Origin: Paraburkholderia megapolitana
GTDB lineage: Bacteria; Pseudomonadota; Gammaproteobacteria; Burkholderiales; Burkholderiaceae
Assembly: GCF_007556815.1 (NCBI RefSeq)
Contig: NZ_CP041745.1
Location: 3,888,501-3,952,500, forward strand
DNA length: 64,000 nt
Direction: 5' to 3'
Positions 1 through 9,369 of the stretch are shown here, one piece after another. The notes beneath the pieces are model-generated. The model saw only the letters and a program-made list of their open reading frames with translations. It did no database searches and was not told the DNA's origin. Each line of letters starts with the position of its first letter. The first letter of the stretch is position 1. The position numbers and the translations under genes were made by a program.

Positions 1-216
1 AACGTCGCGCTCGCTTATCCGGCCATCGAACTCACGCTGCTCGACGCGCAAAACAACGTGGCCGTACGGCGTATCCTGTGGCCTCAAGATTATGTGAAGC
101 CGGGCACGCCGATCGCCGCCGGTCTGCCGCCGCGCACGACGCAAACGATGATCGTGCATCTCGACACCGGCAATGCAGTTGCAACGAATTTCCGCGTCCA
201 GATCTTTTACCCGTGA
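1..216 (+). CDS. DUF3426-type protein, C-terminal end only
   Basis: The window opens inside this gene; the last 71 codons and a TGA stop are present. The visible part reads as a beta-sandwich tail (IELTLLDAQNN near the start, FRVQIFYP at the end), which resembles the DUF3426 domain of beta-proteobacterial zinc-ribbon/DUF3426 membrane proteins. In Burkholderia relatives such a gene lies just upstream of tpx, which is what follows here. Its N-terminal zinc ribbon and membrane helix, if present, are outside the window. The family call is from memory of the domain and of synteny. Function is unknown. Confidence 0.6.
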   Translation, partial: NVALAYPAIELTLLDAQNNVAVRRILWPQDYVKPGTPIAAGLPPRTTQTMIVHLDTGNAVATNFRVQIFYP

Positions 217-306
217 CGCATCTTTCGCAGCCTCGCATGCTTGGCTCTGCCGGGTCAGCGCAGGCTCGTTTTCCGTTCAATCCCTGAGTTATTTTCGGAG
301 CACAAC

Positions 307-807
307 ATGAGTCAAGTCACGCTGGGTGGCAACCCGATCGAAGTAGCCGGCACGTTCCCGTCCACTGGCCAGAAGGCGCCCGCCTTCTCGCTCGTCGGCA
401 AGGATCTGAAGCCGGTCTCGCTGGCCGACTTCGCCGGCAAGCGCAAGGTACTGAACATCGTCCCGAGCCTCGACACGCCGACCTGCGCCACGTCGACACG
501 CAAGTTCAACGAAGCCGCGGCGAAGCTGTCGAACACCGCCGTGATCGTCGTGTCCGGCGATCTGCCGTTTGCGGCGTCGCGTTTCTGCACGACCGAAGGC
601 ATCGAGAACGTCGTGACGGCTTCGACGTTCCGCGGTCACGAGTTCGCCCAGGCGTATGGCGTCGACGTCACGAGCGGCCCGTTGACGGGCCTGACGGCAC
701 GCGCTGTCGTCGTCATCGATGAAAACGACCAGGTCGTGCACGCGGAGCTCGTCGGCGAAATCAAGAACGAGCCCAACTACGACGCAGCGCTCAGCGCGCT
801 GAAGTAA
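307..807 (+). CDS. tpx: Thiol peroxidase Tpx
   Basis: A 166-residue atypical 2-Cys peroxiredoxin that reduces hydrogen peroxide and organic peroxides using thioredoxin; in E. coli the protein is periplasmic or cytoplasmic depending on the report. The peroxidatic Cys60 sits in [14 protein letters not shown] and the resolving Cys94 in ASRFCTTEG, matching the spacing of E. coli Tpx (168 residues). The ATG at 307 was chosen because it follows a GGAG at 297-300 and gives the family length; a longer frame begins at 241 but adds non-conserved residues. It lies alone between the DUF3426 gene and a sugar kinase, with a hairpin after it. Confidence 0.96.
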   Translation: MSQVTLGGNPIEVAGTFPSTGQKAPAFSLVGKDLKPVSLADFAGKRKVLNIVPSLDTPTCATSTRKFNEAAAKLSNTAVIVVSGDLPFAASRFCTTEGIENVVTASTFRGHEFAQAYGVDVTSGPLTGLTARAVVVIDENDQVVHAELVGEIKNEPNYDAALSALK

Positions 808-829
808 GCTCACTACCGGACACGATCAC

Positions 830-856
830 GCGCCGCGCCCTTTCGCGCGGCGCTTT
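830..856 (+). terminator. Probable intrinsic terminator after tpx
   Basis: Perfect 9-bp arms (830-838 and 845-853) enclose a 6-base loop and are followed by only three T, so termination may be partial. Confidence 0.55.
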
Positions 857-898
857 CACATCGCCGTCCTCTCTTCGATTTCTACAGGAACGTTCGCC

Positions 899-1837
899 TT
901 GGCTACGCTGATTTGCGGCTCGATTGCCTACGACATCATCATGAACTTCGAGGGCCGGTTTCGGGAGCACATCCTGCCCGACCAGGTCCACATCCTGAAC
1001 GTCAGCTTCCTCGTGCCGACGATGCGCCGCGAGTTCGGCGGCTGTGCCGGCAATATCGGCTATTCGCTGCATCTGCTGGGCGGCGACGCGAAGATCATGG
1101 GCACGGTCGGTGCCGCCGACGCGCAGTCCTATATCGACCGGCTGGACCGCCTTGGGCTATCGAAGGAGTACGTACGGGTGCTGCCCGATACGTACACCGC
1201 CCAGGCGATGATCAGCACCGATCTCGACAACAACCAGATCACGGCGTTTCACCCGGGCGCGATGATGCAGTCGCACGTGAACCGCGTCGACGAAACACAA
1301 GGCATCACGCTCGGCATCGTCGCGCCGGACGGCTTCGACGGGATGGTCCAGCACGCCGAGCAGTTCGCGGCTACCGGCGTACCGTTCATTTTCGATCCGG
1401 GCCAGGGCTTGCCGCTCTTCGACGGCGCGTCGCTGCGCCGCATGATTGAACTTGCCTCGTATGTTGCTGTCAACGATTACGAAGCTAAACTGGTAAGTAG
1501 CCGGACAGGCTGGTCGATAGAAGAAATTGCTGGCCGCGTCGAGGCGCTGATCGTCACGCTGGGCGAGAACGGATCGCAGATCCATCATTCGGGGCGTATC
1601 GAAGACATTCCGGCGGTCACCGCACAGCGCGTGCTCGATCCGACCGGGTGCGGAGATGCCTTCCGTGGCGGCCTGCTGTACGGGATCGAGCGGAACCTGG
1701 GCTGGGCGACTACCGGCCGTCTGGCGAGCCTGATGGGCGCACTCAAGATCGAAACTCAGGGCCCGCAAACCTACGCGCCATCGCGCGCGGAGATCAATCA
1801 ACGATTCAAGCAGGCGTTTGGTTACGACCTGCCGTAA
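899..1837 (+). CDS. PfkB-family carbohydrate/nucleoside kinase
   Basis: A 312-residue ribokinase-superfamily kinase. The C-terminal PfkB signature DPTGCGDAF is at residues 247-255, with the catalytic base Asp253, and the N-terminal substrate-binding Gly-rich segment GGCAGNIGYS is at 47-56. The start is a TTG at 899, right after an AGGAACG stretch; no in-frame ATG gives a full N-terminus. Close relatives are annotated as carbohydrate kinases or adenosine kinases, and the substrate cannot be read from the sequence. It stands between two hairpins and is probably transcribed alone or with partial read-through from tpx. Confidence 0.88.
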   Translation: MATLICGSIAYDIIMNFEGRFREHILPDQVHILNVSFLVPTMRREFGGCAGNIGYSLHLLGGDAKIMGTVGAADAQSYIDRLDRLGLSKEYVRVLPDTYTAQAMISTDLDNNQITAFHPGAMMQSHVNRVDETQGITLGIVAPDGFDGMVQHAEQFAATGVPFIFDPGQGLPLFDGASLRRMIELASYVAVNDYEAKLVSSRTGWSIEEIAGRVEALIVTLGENGSQIHHSGRIEDIPAVTAQRVLDPTGCGDAFRGGLLYGIERNLGWATTGRLASLMGALKIETQGPQTYAPSRAEINQRFKQAFGYDLP

Positions 1838-1840
1838 TTC

Positions 1841-1864
1841 GAGCGGGCACTTCAATGCCCGTTC
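1841..1864 (+). terminator. Weak terminator-like hairpin after the kinase
   Basis: Nine-base arms (1841-1849 and 1856-1864, with one G-T pair) surround a 6-base loop. Only a short T-rich stretch follows, and it ends in the ribosome-binding site of the next gene, so it may instead be a leader structure. Confidence 0.4.
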
Positions 1865-1886
1865 GGCGTTTATCTGGAGTATGGGA

Positions 1887-2363
1887 ATGAAAACAACGAA
1901 TCGCCTCGTAGTGGCCGCAATCGTCGTCGGCACGCTCGCCATGTCGGGGTGCGCCTACAACAGCAGTTCGGCCGACGTGTACACCGCATCGCAGGCACAA
2001 CGCGAAGAGACGGTCCGCATGGGCGTCGTCGACAGCGTGCGTGCAGTGCGCATCAGTTCCAACAACGGCCAGCCTAGCGGGCTCGGCGCACTCGGTGGCG
2101 GCGCGCTCGGCGCCGTGGCCGGCAGCGCGATCGGCGGCGGCCGTGGTTCGATCGTGACGGGCATCATCGGCGGTCTCGCCGGTGCGGTGGCCGGCAACGC
2201 CATCGAGAACGGTGTCGCCGTGCACAACGGCGTCGAAATCACCGTGCGTCTCGACAACGGCGATATCCGTGCGATCACCCAGAGCGCCAACGGCGAGATC
2301 TTCCAGGCCGGCGATCGCGTCCGTCTGCTCTCAAGCGGCGGCGTCACGCGCGTCACGCACTAA
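1887..2363 (+). CDS. Glycine-zipper outer-membrane lipoprotein (SlyB / 17-kDa antigen-like)
   Basis: A 158-residue lipoprotein. The signal peptide runs to a lipobox AMSGC with Cys22 as the lipidation site. A glycine zipper of repeated GxxxG units (about residues 67-105) forms the helical hairpin typical of the 17-kDa surface antigen/SlyB family, followed by a small beta domain. Such proteins sit in the outer membrane and support envelope integrity; the precise role here is unknown. The ATG at 1887 is preferred over the one at 1881 because GGAG at 1876-1879 is then 7 bases away. A strong terminator follows, so it is probably the last gene of its unit. Confidence 0.88.
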   Translation: MKTTNRLVVAAIVVGTLAMSGCAYNSSSADVYTASQAQREETVRMGVVDSVRAVRISSNNGQPSGLGALGGGALGAVAGSAIGGGRGSIVTGIIGGLAGAVAGNAIENGVAVHNGVEITVRLDNGDIRAITQSANGEIFQAGDRVRLLSSGGVTRVTH

Positions 2364-2402
2364 ACTGGTTTTCCCCTAACCGCAGTACGCTGCGGCGACC
2401 TC

Positions 2403-2438
2403 AAAGCGCATGCGCTCCCCTGTGCATGCGCTTTTTTT
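2403..2438 (+). terminator. Intrinsic terminator after the glycine-zipper lipoprotein gene
   Basis: Perfect 11-bp arms (2403-2413 and 2424-2434) with a 10-base loop run straight into seven T. Confidence 0.9.
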
Positions 2439-2487
2439 CGCGCGTCGTTTTACCTCGACGCGTTGTGCCGCGTGCAAAACCAGGGCG

Positions 2488-2523
2488 AAAAAAATCCCGT
2501 CACCGGTCGCCCGGTAACGGGAT
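2488..2523 (-). terminator. Intrinsic terminator of the H1-like gene
   Basis: On the minus strand a 13-bp stem with one mismatch (2523-2511 pairing with 2506-2494) and a 4-base loop is followed by about seven T. It ends the histone-like gene and faces the terminator of the lipoprotein gene. Confidence 0.9.
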
Positions 2524-2587
2524 GGATGACTGAGTAGCGCTACTCAATCATCGACACATCGCGATGTGTCGAATCGCTACAGCGCTG

Positions 2588-3133
<546 letters not shown>

Positions 3134-3575
3134 CATGTGCTCCTTCAGGTTTTCAGATGAGGTTCAAACTACACACCCTTCGTCAAAACCCGCTTCTCGC
3201 TGGCGCTTCTCAAGGCGCGCGCTGCGAAGCGGGCTATTCATCGGCGTACGCAGGTGCTGCGCGCTTACGCTAATGAATACGGTAAGGCGCACCGTGCCTG
3301 AAGGCACCGTGCGCCAAGTCCACTCAGCGTCCGTTCCGGACGCCGGCAATCGCTTGATCGTGCCGCCGGCTCGCAAGCCAGCGGCGTTTTCCGGGGGGAA
3401 GTTTGCCCATCCCATTGAAGGGCTCGCAAAGTGCCTGTCATGTTTGTGGGCCGATAAGGCACCGGGCATGCTTTGCATCAGGCGTTCCTGCTCCTAACGT
3501 CGTGTGCCGGCACGGCGCGCTCGCGCCATTGGGCCGGCATCCCCATCGATGATTCCTGCCGCGAAGGGCTGTGGG
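3134..3575. other. 442-base gap between the H1-like gene and nrdB
   Basis: I see no gene. The gap must hold the H1-like promoter and the nrdB 3' end. It is structured: a 13-bp hairpin with one central mismatch and a TGAA loop at 3286-3315, a 10-bp hairpin with one mismatch at 3362-3385, and an inverted pair 3189-3196/3226-3233. None has a good T-run on the minus strand, so nrdB termination is not clearly assigned. Confidence 0.5.
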
Positions 3576-4811
3576 TCATTCCCAGGACAGCGCTCCGCCA
3601 GTTTGATATTCGATCACTCGCGTCTCGAAGAAGTTGCGTTCCTTCTTCAGGTCGATCATCTCGCTCATCCACGGGAACGGGTTTTCCTCGTTCGGGTACA
3701 GCGGATCGAGACCGATCTGCTGGCAACGACGGTTGCAGATGAAGCGCAGGTAGCTCTTGAACATCGAGGCATTGAGGCCGAGCACACCGCGCGGCATCGT
3801 ATCTTCAGCGTAGCGATATTCGAGTTCGACTGCCTGCTTGAAGATCTCGCGGATTTCCGCACGGAACTCAGACGTCCACAGATGCGGGTTTTCGAGTTTG
3901 ATCTGGTTGATCAGGTCGATGCCGAAATTGCAGTGCATCGACTCGTCGCGCAGGATGTATTGATACTGTTCCGCGGCGCCGGTCATCTTGTTCTGGCGGC
4001 CGAGCGCGAGAATCTGTGTAAACCCGACGTAAAAGAACAGACCTTCCATCACGCAGGCGAACACGATCAGCGACTTGAGCAGCTTCTGGTCGGCTTCGAG
4101 CGTCCCGGTGGTGAAGGCGGGATCGGTCAGCGTGTGGATGAACGGAATCAGGAATTCGTCTTTCGCGCGGATCGACGAAACTTCGTGATACGCGTTGAAG
4201 ATTTCGCCTTCGTCGAGGCCTAGCGATTCGACGATGTACTGGTAAGCGTGCGTGTGGATCGCTTCCTCGAACGCCTGGCGCAGCAGGAACTGGCGGCATT
4301 CGGGCGCCGTGATGTGGCGATAGGTGCCCAGCACGATGTTGTTGGCGGCGAGCGAGTCGGCCGTCACGAAGAAGCCGAGATTGCGCTTGATGAGGCGGCG
4401 CTCGTCTTCGGTCAGCCCGTTCGGGTCTTTCCACAGGGCGATGTCGCGGGACATGTTGATTTCCTGCGGCATCCAGTGATTCGCGCAACCCGACAGATAC
4501 TTCTCCCACGCCCACTTGTACTTGAACGGCACGAGCTGGTTGACGTCGGTCTTGCCGTTGATGATGCGCTTGTCAGCAACATTCACGCGCGCCTCGGAGG
4601 CGGCGACCGGTGTTGCAGCGGTGGAATTCTGAGCGGCGTACGGAGCGACAGCGATGTCGTTCGCGAAGATATCTTTCGCCGAGGGAGCCTGATGAGCGGG
4701 ACGCGTTACAGCTTGCGTACCGACAGCCGCTTCCGCCGAGTGGCGCAACGCATTTTGTTGCGCAACGCTCGCGGGAGTTACGGCAGTGATCTCGTCATCC
4801 CAGTTGAGCAT
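3576..4811 (-). CDS. nrdB: Ribonucleoside-diphosphate reductase, beta subunit (class Ia)
   Basis: The 411-residue radical-generating subunit of aerobic ribonucleotide reductase; it pairs with NrdA to make deoxynucleotides. The diiron ligands can be matched to E. coli R2: Asp152, Glu183, His186, Glu255, Glu290 and His293. The radical Tyr is Tyr190, seven residues after Glu183 as in E. coli. The start MLNWDDE at 4811 is chosen from family N-termini; a slightly longer frame reaches 4826. The first ~80 residues are Ala-rich and poorly conserved, making it longer than E. coli NrdB (376 residues). It lies downstream of nrdA on the same strand, but 452 bases away. Confidence 0.97.
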   Translation of the reverse strand: MLNWDDEITAVTPASVAQQNALRHSAEAAVGTQAVTRPAHQAPSAKDIFANDIAVAPYAAQNSTAATPVAASEARVNVADKRIINGKTDVNQLVPFKYKWAWEKYLSGCANHWMPQEINMSRDIALWKDPNGLTEDERRLIKRNLGFFVTADSLAANNIVLGTYRHITAPECRQFLLRQAFEEAIHTHAYQYIVESLGLDEGEIFNAYHEVSSIRAKDEFLIPFIHTLTDPAFTTGTLEADQKLLKSLIVFACVMEGLFFYVGFTQILALGRQNKMTGAAEQYQYILRDESMHCNFGIDLINQIKLENPHLWTSEFRAEIREIFKQAVELEYRYAEDTMPRGVLGLNASMFKSYLRFICNRRCQQIGLDPLYPNEENPFPWMSEMIDLKKERNFFETRVIEYQTGGALSWE

Positions 4812-5263
4812 AAATGTCACCATCAATTTAGAACGGTTTGTACCATCTTTTCACGAGCGTTAAAAGAGTTCGCTCACGAAAAATCCTGTTTTCGATTCGC
4901 GTTGCGACCTTCATACAACACTTTGTTCGTTCAACTGCATCGCGCGCTTCGCGCAACGCAGTCGAAACACATGTCGAAGAAGTGCTTCACGCGATCGATA
5001 TGCATCGATCACAAGCGTGTCGATGCCTCAAAAATTTCTGCTACCGGAGCGTCTGCATCGCAGCGGATGCTTCGGGTAATTACCTGTTCGTCAGTGCGAT
5101 CGAGACGAAGTTCAAGGTGATGCGATTCTCTTCGGCACACATCGCGGGATCGTCTTGCGCTCGCACTGCGCGTTGTTCTTCGGATGCTTCTGTCCGACTG
5201 CTGCGCCGGCGATCCCCCACTACTCCAGGTTCCCGCCGGCGATGCTCTCTATATAGATAGAAG
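4812..5263. other. 452-base gap between nrdA and nrdB
   Basis: I see no convincing gene; the frames here are short and lack ribosome-binding sites. It starts with a 10-base palindrome (5248-5257, TCTATATAGA) just after the nrdA stop. No clean terminator or consensus promoter for nrdB was found, so whether nrdB is co-transcribed with nrdA is open. Confidence 0.45.
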
Positions 5264-8200
5264 TTACTGGCAGGCTTCGCACTCGTCGAAGCCCGGGTCG
5301 CCCGGACGCATCATGCACACCGGACCGTCTGCTTCCGGTGCCGCTGCGATCGCTGCCGCCGCTACCGGCGCCGCCGCGTTCAGACCACCCGACGAAGTCA
5401 CACCGCCGCTGACGCCGAAGCCGCCCGCATTGCCGATGCCGCCGCCTGCCGAGCCACTGCCTGAGGCGCCACCCGACGAACCGCCCTCACCCGACGACAC
5501 TGCATTCAACGCGCCGTGCGCAACCGTCGACTTCTCGACGTGCGTCGCCGCCATCGTGCGCAGGTAGTAGGTTGTCTTCAGACCGCGCAGCCACGCGAGC
5601 TTGTAGACCTCGTCGAGCTTCTTGCCCGACACGCCGCCCATGTAGATGTTCAGCGACTGCGCCTGGTCGATCCACTTCTGCCGGCGCGACGCCGCTTCCA
5701 CAAGCCACGTCGGGTCGACTTCGAACGCGGTGGCGTAGATGGCGCGCAGGTCGGCCGGAATCCGGTCGATGCGCGACAGCGTGCCGTCGAAGTACTTCAG
5801 GTCGGCGACCATCACCTCGTCCCACAGGCCGCGTGCCTTCAGGTCGCGCACCAGGTAGTCGTTCACCACCGTGAATTCGCCCGACAGGTTCGACTTCACG
5901 TAGAGGTTCTGGAAGGTCGGTTCGATGCAGGCCGACACGCCGATGATGTTCGAGATCGTCGCCGTCGGCGCGATCGCGACGCAGTTCGAGTTGCGCATTC
6001 CGTACGTTGCAATGCGGGAACGCAGCTCGGTCCAGTCCATCGATTCGCTCGAGTCGACCTCGACATAGCCGCCGCGTGCGTCGGCGAGCAGCTTCAGCGT
6101 GTCCTGCGGGAGGATGCCGCGATCCCACAGCGAGCCGCGGTAGCTCGAGTAGCGGCCGCGTTCCTGCGCCAGCTCGGTCGATGCGTAGTACGCGTAGTAG
6201 CAGACCGCTTCCATCGACGTATCGGCGAACGCCACCGCTTCCTGCGACGCATATGGCGTGCGCAGCATGTGCAGGCAGTCCTGGAAGCCCATGATGCCCA
6301 TGCCGACCGGGCGGTGCTTCAGGTTCGAATTGCGAGCCTTGGCGACCGCGTAGTAGTTGATGTCGATCACGTTGTCGAGCATCCGCATCGCCACGCTGAC
6401 GGTGCGCTTCAGCTTGTCGTGGTCGAGCACGTAGCTGCCGTCGGCCTGCTTCGCGAGGTGGGCGACGAGGTTGACCGAGCCGAGGTTGCAGACGGCGATT
6501 TCGGTGTCGCTGGTGTTCAGCGTGATTTCCGTGCACAGGTTCGACGAGTGCACGACACCGACGTGCTGCTGCGGGCTGCGGATGTTGCACGGATCCTTGA
6601 ACGTGATCCACGGATGACCGGTCTCGAACAGCATGCCGAGCATCTTGCGCCACAGCTGGGCGGCCGGGATCTTCTTGAACAGCTTCAGCTCACCGCGTGC
6701 CGCCTTGTCTTCGTACGCGGTGTAGGCGGTTTCGAACTCGGCGCCGAACTTGTCGTGCAGGTCCGGGCAGGTGGACGGCGAGAACAGCGTCCAGTCGCCG
6801 CCTTCCATGACGCGCTTCATGAACAGGTCGGGAATCCAGTTCGCCGTGTTCATGTCGTGGGTACGGCGGCGGTCGTCGCCGGTGTTCTTGCGCAGTTCGA
6901 GGAATTCTTCGATGTCGAGGTGCCACGATTCCAGGTACGCGCAGACCGCGCCCTTGCGCTTGCCGCCCTGGTTCACGGCGACCGCGGTGTCGTTGACCAC
7001 CTTCAGGAACGGCACGACGCCCTGCGACTTGCCGTTCGTGCCTTTGATATGCGAGCCGAGCGCACGCACGCGGGTCCAGTCGTTGCCGAGACCGCCGGCG
7101 AACTTCGACAGCAGTGCGTTCTCTTTCAGCGCCTCGTAAATGCCGTCGAGGTCGTCGTCGACCGTCGTCAGGTAGCACGACGACAGCTGCGAGCGACGCG
7201 TGCCCGAATTGAACAGCGTCGGCGTCGAGCTCATGAAGTCGAAGCTCGACAGCACGTTGTAGAACTCGATTGCGCGCGCTTCACGATCGACTTCGTTCAG
7301 CGCGAGCCCCATCGCCACACGCATAAAGAATGCCTGCGGCATTTCGATGCGCACGCCGTCGCTATGCAGGAAGTAGCGGTCGTACAGCGTCTGCAAGCCG
7401 AGGTAGCCGAACTGCAGGTCGCGGTCGGCGTCGAGCGCGGCGCCGAGGCGCTTCATGTCGTACTGCAGCAGCTTGTCGTCGAGCAGTTCTGCCTGCACAC
7501 CACGCTTGATGAACTGCGGGAAGTATTCGACGTAGCGTTCGTCCATCTCGGCCTGCGTCACTTCCCCGCCGAGAATCTCGCGGCGGATCGTATGCAGCAG
7601 GATGCGGGCGGTGACCTGGCTGTACGCCGGGTCCTTCTCGATCATCGTGCGCGCCGCGAGAATCGCCGAGTCGTAGACCTGGCTCATCGGTACGCCGTCA
7701 TACAGGTTCTTCACCGTTTCCGTGACGATCGGCGTGGCGCTGACCGCGTCCCCGAGGTTCGCGCAGGCGGATTCGATCAGCGAGTGCAGCGCCTGCAGAT
7801 CCAGCGGACGCGTGATGCCGTTGTCGACCACGTTCAGTCCGGGTGCGGCTGCGTCGGTAGCTTCGTGCGCGACGCCGCGCTCCTGGTTGCGCTTCTCGCG
7901 ATACAGCACGTAGGCGCGCGCGACGTTGTGCTCGCCGCCGCGCATCAGCGCGAGTTCGACCTGGTCCTGGATGTCTTCGATATGGAACGTTCCGCCGTTC
8001 GGGCGGCTGCGCAGCAGCGCGCGCACGACGCTCTGCGTGAGCTGCTCCACCAGTTCGCGCACGCGTGCCGACGCTGCGCCCTGACCGCCGTTGACGGCCA
8101 GAAACGCCTTCGTCACCGCAATCGCGATCTTCGACGGTTCGAACGACACCACGCTACCGTTGCGACGGATCACCTTGTAGTCGGCGAAGGTGGCCTGCGG

Positions 8201-8293
8201 TGCGAGGCCCTGTGCGCTATGTGCCTGCCCGGCGAGGGGATGGCCAGCGGATGCGCCCTCGGACCGGGTCGTCACGTTGTCGGTCGTTTGCAT
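5264..8293 (-). CDS. nrdA: Ribonucleoside-diphosphate reductase, alpha subunit (class Ia)
   Basis: The 1009-residue catalytic subunit. An ATP-cone covers about residues 39-135 (allosteric dATP/ATP site). Active-site residues align with E. coli NrdA: redox pair Cys373 and Cys602, thiyl Cys587 in NLCTEI with Asn585 and Glu589, and the Tyr909-Tyr910 radical-transfer pair. The C-terminal shuttle pair is CEAC (Cys1005, Cys1008). Unusually, residues 934-970 are a Gly/Ser-rich linker and 973-985 are nearly all Ala/Pro. Together with an N-terminal extension this explains the size against 761 residues in E. coli. The ATG at 8293 follows AGGAG by 8 bases; a TTG at 8299 is less likely. NrdR-like boxes overlap its promoter. 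Confidence 0.97.
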   Translation of the reverse strand: MQTTDNVTTRSEGASAGHPLAGQAHSAQGLAPQATFADYKVIRRNGSVVSFEPSKIAIAVTKAFLAVNGGQGAASARVRELVEQLTQSVVRALLRSRPNGGTFHIEDIQDQVELALMRGGEHNVARAYVLYREKRNQERGVAHEATDAAAPGLNVVDNGITRPLDLQALHSLIESACANLGDAVSATPIVTETVKNLYDGVPMSQVYDSAILAARTMIEKDPAYSQVTARILLHTIRREILGGEVTQAEMDERYVEYFPQFIKRGVQAELLDDKLLQYDMKRLGAALDADRDLQFGYLGLQTLYDRYFLHSDGVRIEMPQAFFMRVAMGLALNEVDREARAIEFYNVLSSFDFMSSTPTLFNSGTRRSQLSSCYLTTVDDDLDGIYEALKENALLSKFAGGLGNDWTRVRALGSHIKGTNGKSQGVVPFLKVVNDTAVAVNQGGKRKGAVCAYLESWHLDIEEFLELRKNTGDDRRRTHDMNTANWIPDLFMKRVMEGGDWTLFSPSTCPDLHDKFGAEFETAYTAYEDKAARGELKLFKKIPAAQLWRKMLGMLFETGHPWITFKDPCNIRSPQQHVGVVHSSNLCTEITLNTSDTEIAVCNLGSVNLVAHLAKQADGSYVLDHDKLKRTVSVAMRMLDNVIDINYYAVAKARNSNLKHRPVGMGIMGFQDCLHMLRTPYASQEAVAFADTSMEAVCYYAYYASTELAQERGRYSSYRGSLWDRGILPQDTLKLLADARGGYVEVDSSESMDWTELRSRIATYGMRNSNCVAIAPTATISNIIGVSACIEPTFQNLYVKSNLSGEFTVVNDYLVRDLKARGLWDEVMVADLKYFDGTLSRIDRIPADLRAIYATAFEVDPTWLVEAASRRQKWIDQAQSLNIYMGGVSGKKLDEVYKLAWLRGLKTTYYLRTMAATHVEKSTVAHGALNAVSSGEGGSSGGASGSGSAGGGIGNAGGFGVSGGVTSSGGLNAAAPVAAAAIAAAPEADGPVCMMRPGDPGFDECEACQ

Positions 8294-8630
8294 GTGCAAA
8301 GCTCCTGATTCTGGAATGTGCGGAGAAACCGCGGATTAAAACGAACGCTGCGCCGCCGCGAGCGCAAACGAAAGGGAGGAAGAAAAAGAACAGCGAGGCC
8401 AGGTGGCCGGATGCGACAAAGCTGAAAAGACCTGGGTCTGCATCATGTATGTCGCGATCACTTGCTGCCCCCCTTCTTCGATTTAGCTGACGCCGCCAGT
8501 CCCTCAACCAGCCGCGCCGCACGAATATTTTTCACTGCCGGGCATGCTCACAGCGCCGTGCTCGCAGAGCGAAGCGCCGCTTACCTACAACCCATGAACA
8601 CACAACATATAGTGGAAAACTGAACGTCTG
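8294..8630 (-). other. Long nrdA leader, about 337 bases
   Basis: If the promoter at 8637-8664 is used, nrdA has an unusually long untranslated leader. It holds no gene I can support; one minus-strand frame (8217-8522) overlaps the nrdA start but lacks a ribosome-binding site and family features. It is pyrimidine-rich on the minus strand near 8360-8400. Confidence 0.4.
8600..8615 (-). promoter_or_regulatory. NrdR box 1
   Basis: ACACAACATATAGTGG matches the NrdR consensus ACACWATATATWGTGT at 14 of 16 positions. Its start is 31 bases from that of box 2, about three helical turns, the spacing normal for paired NrdR sites. NrdR is an ATP-cone repressor of ribonucleotide reductase genes. Confidence 0.8.
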
Positions 8631-8646
8631 GCACCAAGTATAGTGA
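8631..8646 (-). promoter_or_regulatory. NrdR box 2, over the nrdA -10
   Basis: GCACCAAGTATAGTGA matches the NrdR consensus at 11 of 16 positions, including the CAC and TATAGTG cores. It covers the -10 hexamer at 8637-8642, so bound repressor would block RNA polymerase. Confidence 0.7.
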
Positions 8647-8664
8647 ACTTTCCAACCATCTCAA
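8637..8664 (-). promoter_or_regulatory. nrdA promoter (sigma-70 type)
   Basis: On the minus strand -35 TTGAGA (8664-8659) and -10 TATACT (8642-8637) are 16 bases apart, each one base from consensus. Start of transcription is expected near 8630. Confidence 0.7.
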
Positions 8665-8772
8665 ATTATTTTATTTGGCCCTACGCGCTTGACTTTTGAT
8701 GACCCGCGCAACGACGGGGCGACGCGGAAAGCAAGCACCCATCGCGCTTTGCCGCGTGTCGAACGATGCGTG

Positions 8773-9369
8773 TCAGGAAGCGAGGGGACGATGCAGATAG
8801 GGGAAATACCGATCGGCGAGCGCGGTGTCGCGCTGCAGTCGTGGCCACTCGAAATGCGGACCTGGATCGGTCTTGCGGCCAGGCGCAATATCCGCGTGAC
8901 CGGCGAGCGCGCCGATCGGATAACGCGCGACCAGTGCCTTCACGAGCGCGGTGAGCGTCTCGTATTGCGGCGCTTCGAACGCGGCAGTGTCGCTGCCTTC
9001 CAGTTCGATGCCGATTGAGAAATCGTTGCAGCGTTCGCGGCCGAAAAAACTCGACGAGCCGGCATGCCACGCGCGCTCGTCGCACGATACGTACTGCTCG
9101 AGCGCTCCGTCGCGATGGATCACGAAATGCGCGGACACGCGCGTGTCGCGCAGATGCATGTCGTAGTACGGATGCGCATCGCAGTCGAGCTGGTTCAGGA
9201 AGAGATCGGTGATCGCGCTGCCGCCGAACTCGCCGGGCGGCAGGCTGATGTTGTGCACGACGATCAGCGTCGGCACTGCGCCGGCGGGTCGCGCCTCGTA
9301 GTTCGGCGACGGCAATTGTCGTGCGCCGGATACCCAGCCGTCAGCCGCGACGGCGTAACGAACGGTCAT
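8773..9369 (-). CDS. ampD: 1,6-anhydro-N-acetylmuramyl-L-alanine amidase AmpD
   Basis: A 198-residue cytoplasmic zinc amidase that cuts the stem peptide from anhydro-MurNAc during peptidoglycan recycling, and so affects induction of AmpC beta-lactamase where an AmpR system exists. Zinc ligands are His39 (LIVVHN), His158 (AGHADIAPGRK) and Asp168 (KTDPGPHF); the conserved Glu122 is in IGIELEG. The start MTVRYAVAAD at 9369 overlaps the stop of the upstream PP0621-like gene by ATGA, implying translational coupling. A longer frame to 9489 only reads through that neighbour. No ampR or ampC lies in the window. Confidence 0.95.
   Translation of the reverse strand: MTVRYAVAADGWVSGARQLPSPNYEARPAGAVPTLIVVHNISLPPGEFGGSAITDLFLNQLDCDAHPYYDMHLRDTRVSAHFVIHRDGALEQYVSCDERAWHAGSSSFFGRERCNDFSIGIELEGSDTAAFEAPQYETLTALVKALVARYPIGALAGHADIAPGRKTDPGPHFEWPRLQRDTALADRYFPYLHRPLAS

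Noticed and set aside
5516..8308. 930-codon open frame on the plus strand opposite nrdA
   Set aside because: It is an antisense shadow of nrdA in high-GC DNA; composition is His/Arg/Val-rich with no family motif, while nrdA on the other strand is unmistakable.
8217..8522. 101-codon minus-strand frame over the nrdA start
   Set aside because: No ribosome-binding site, overlaps nrdA out of frame, and has no conserved features.
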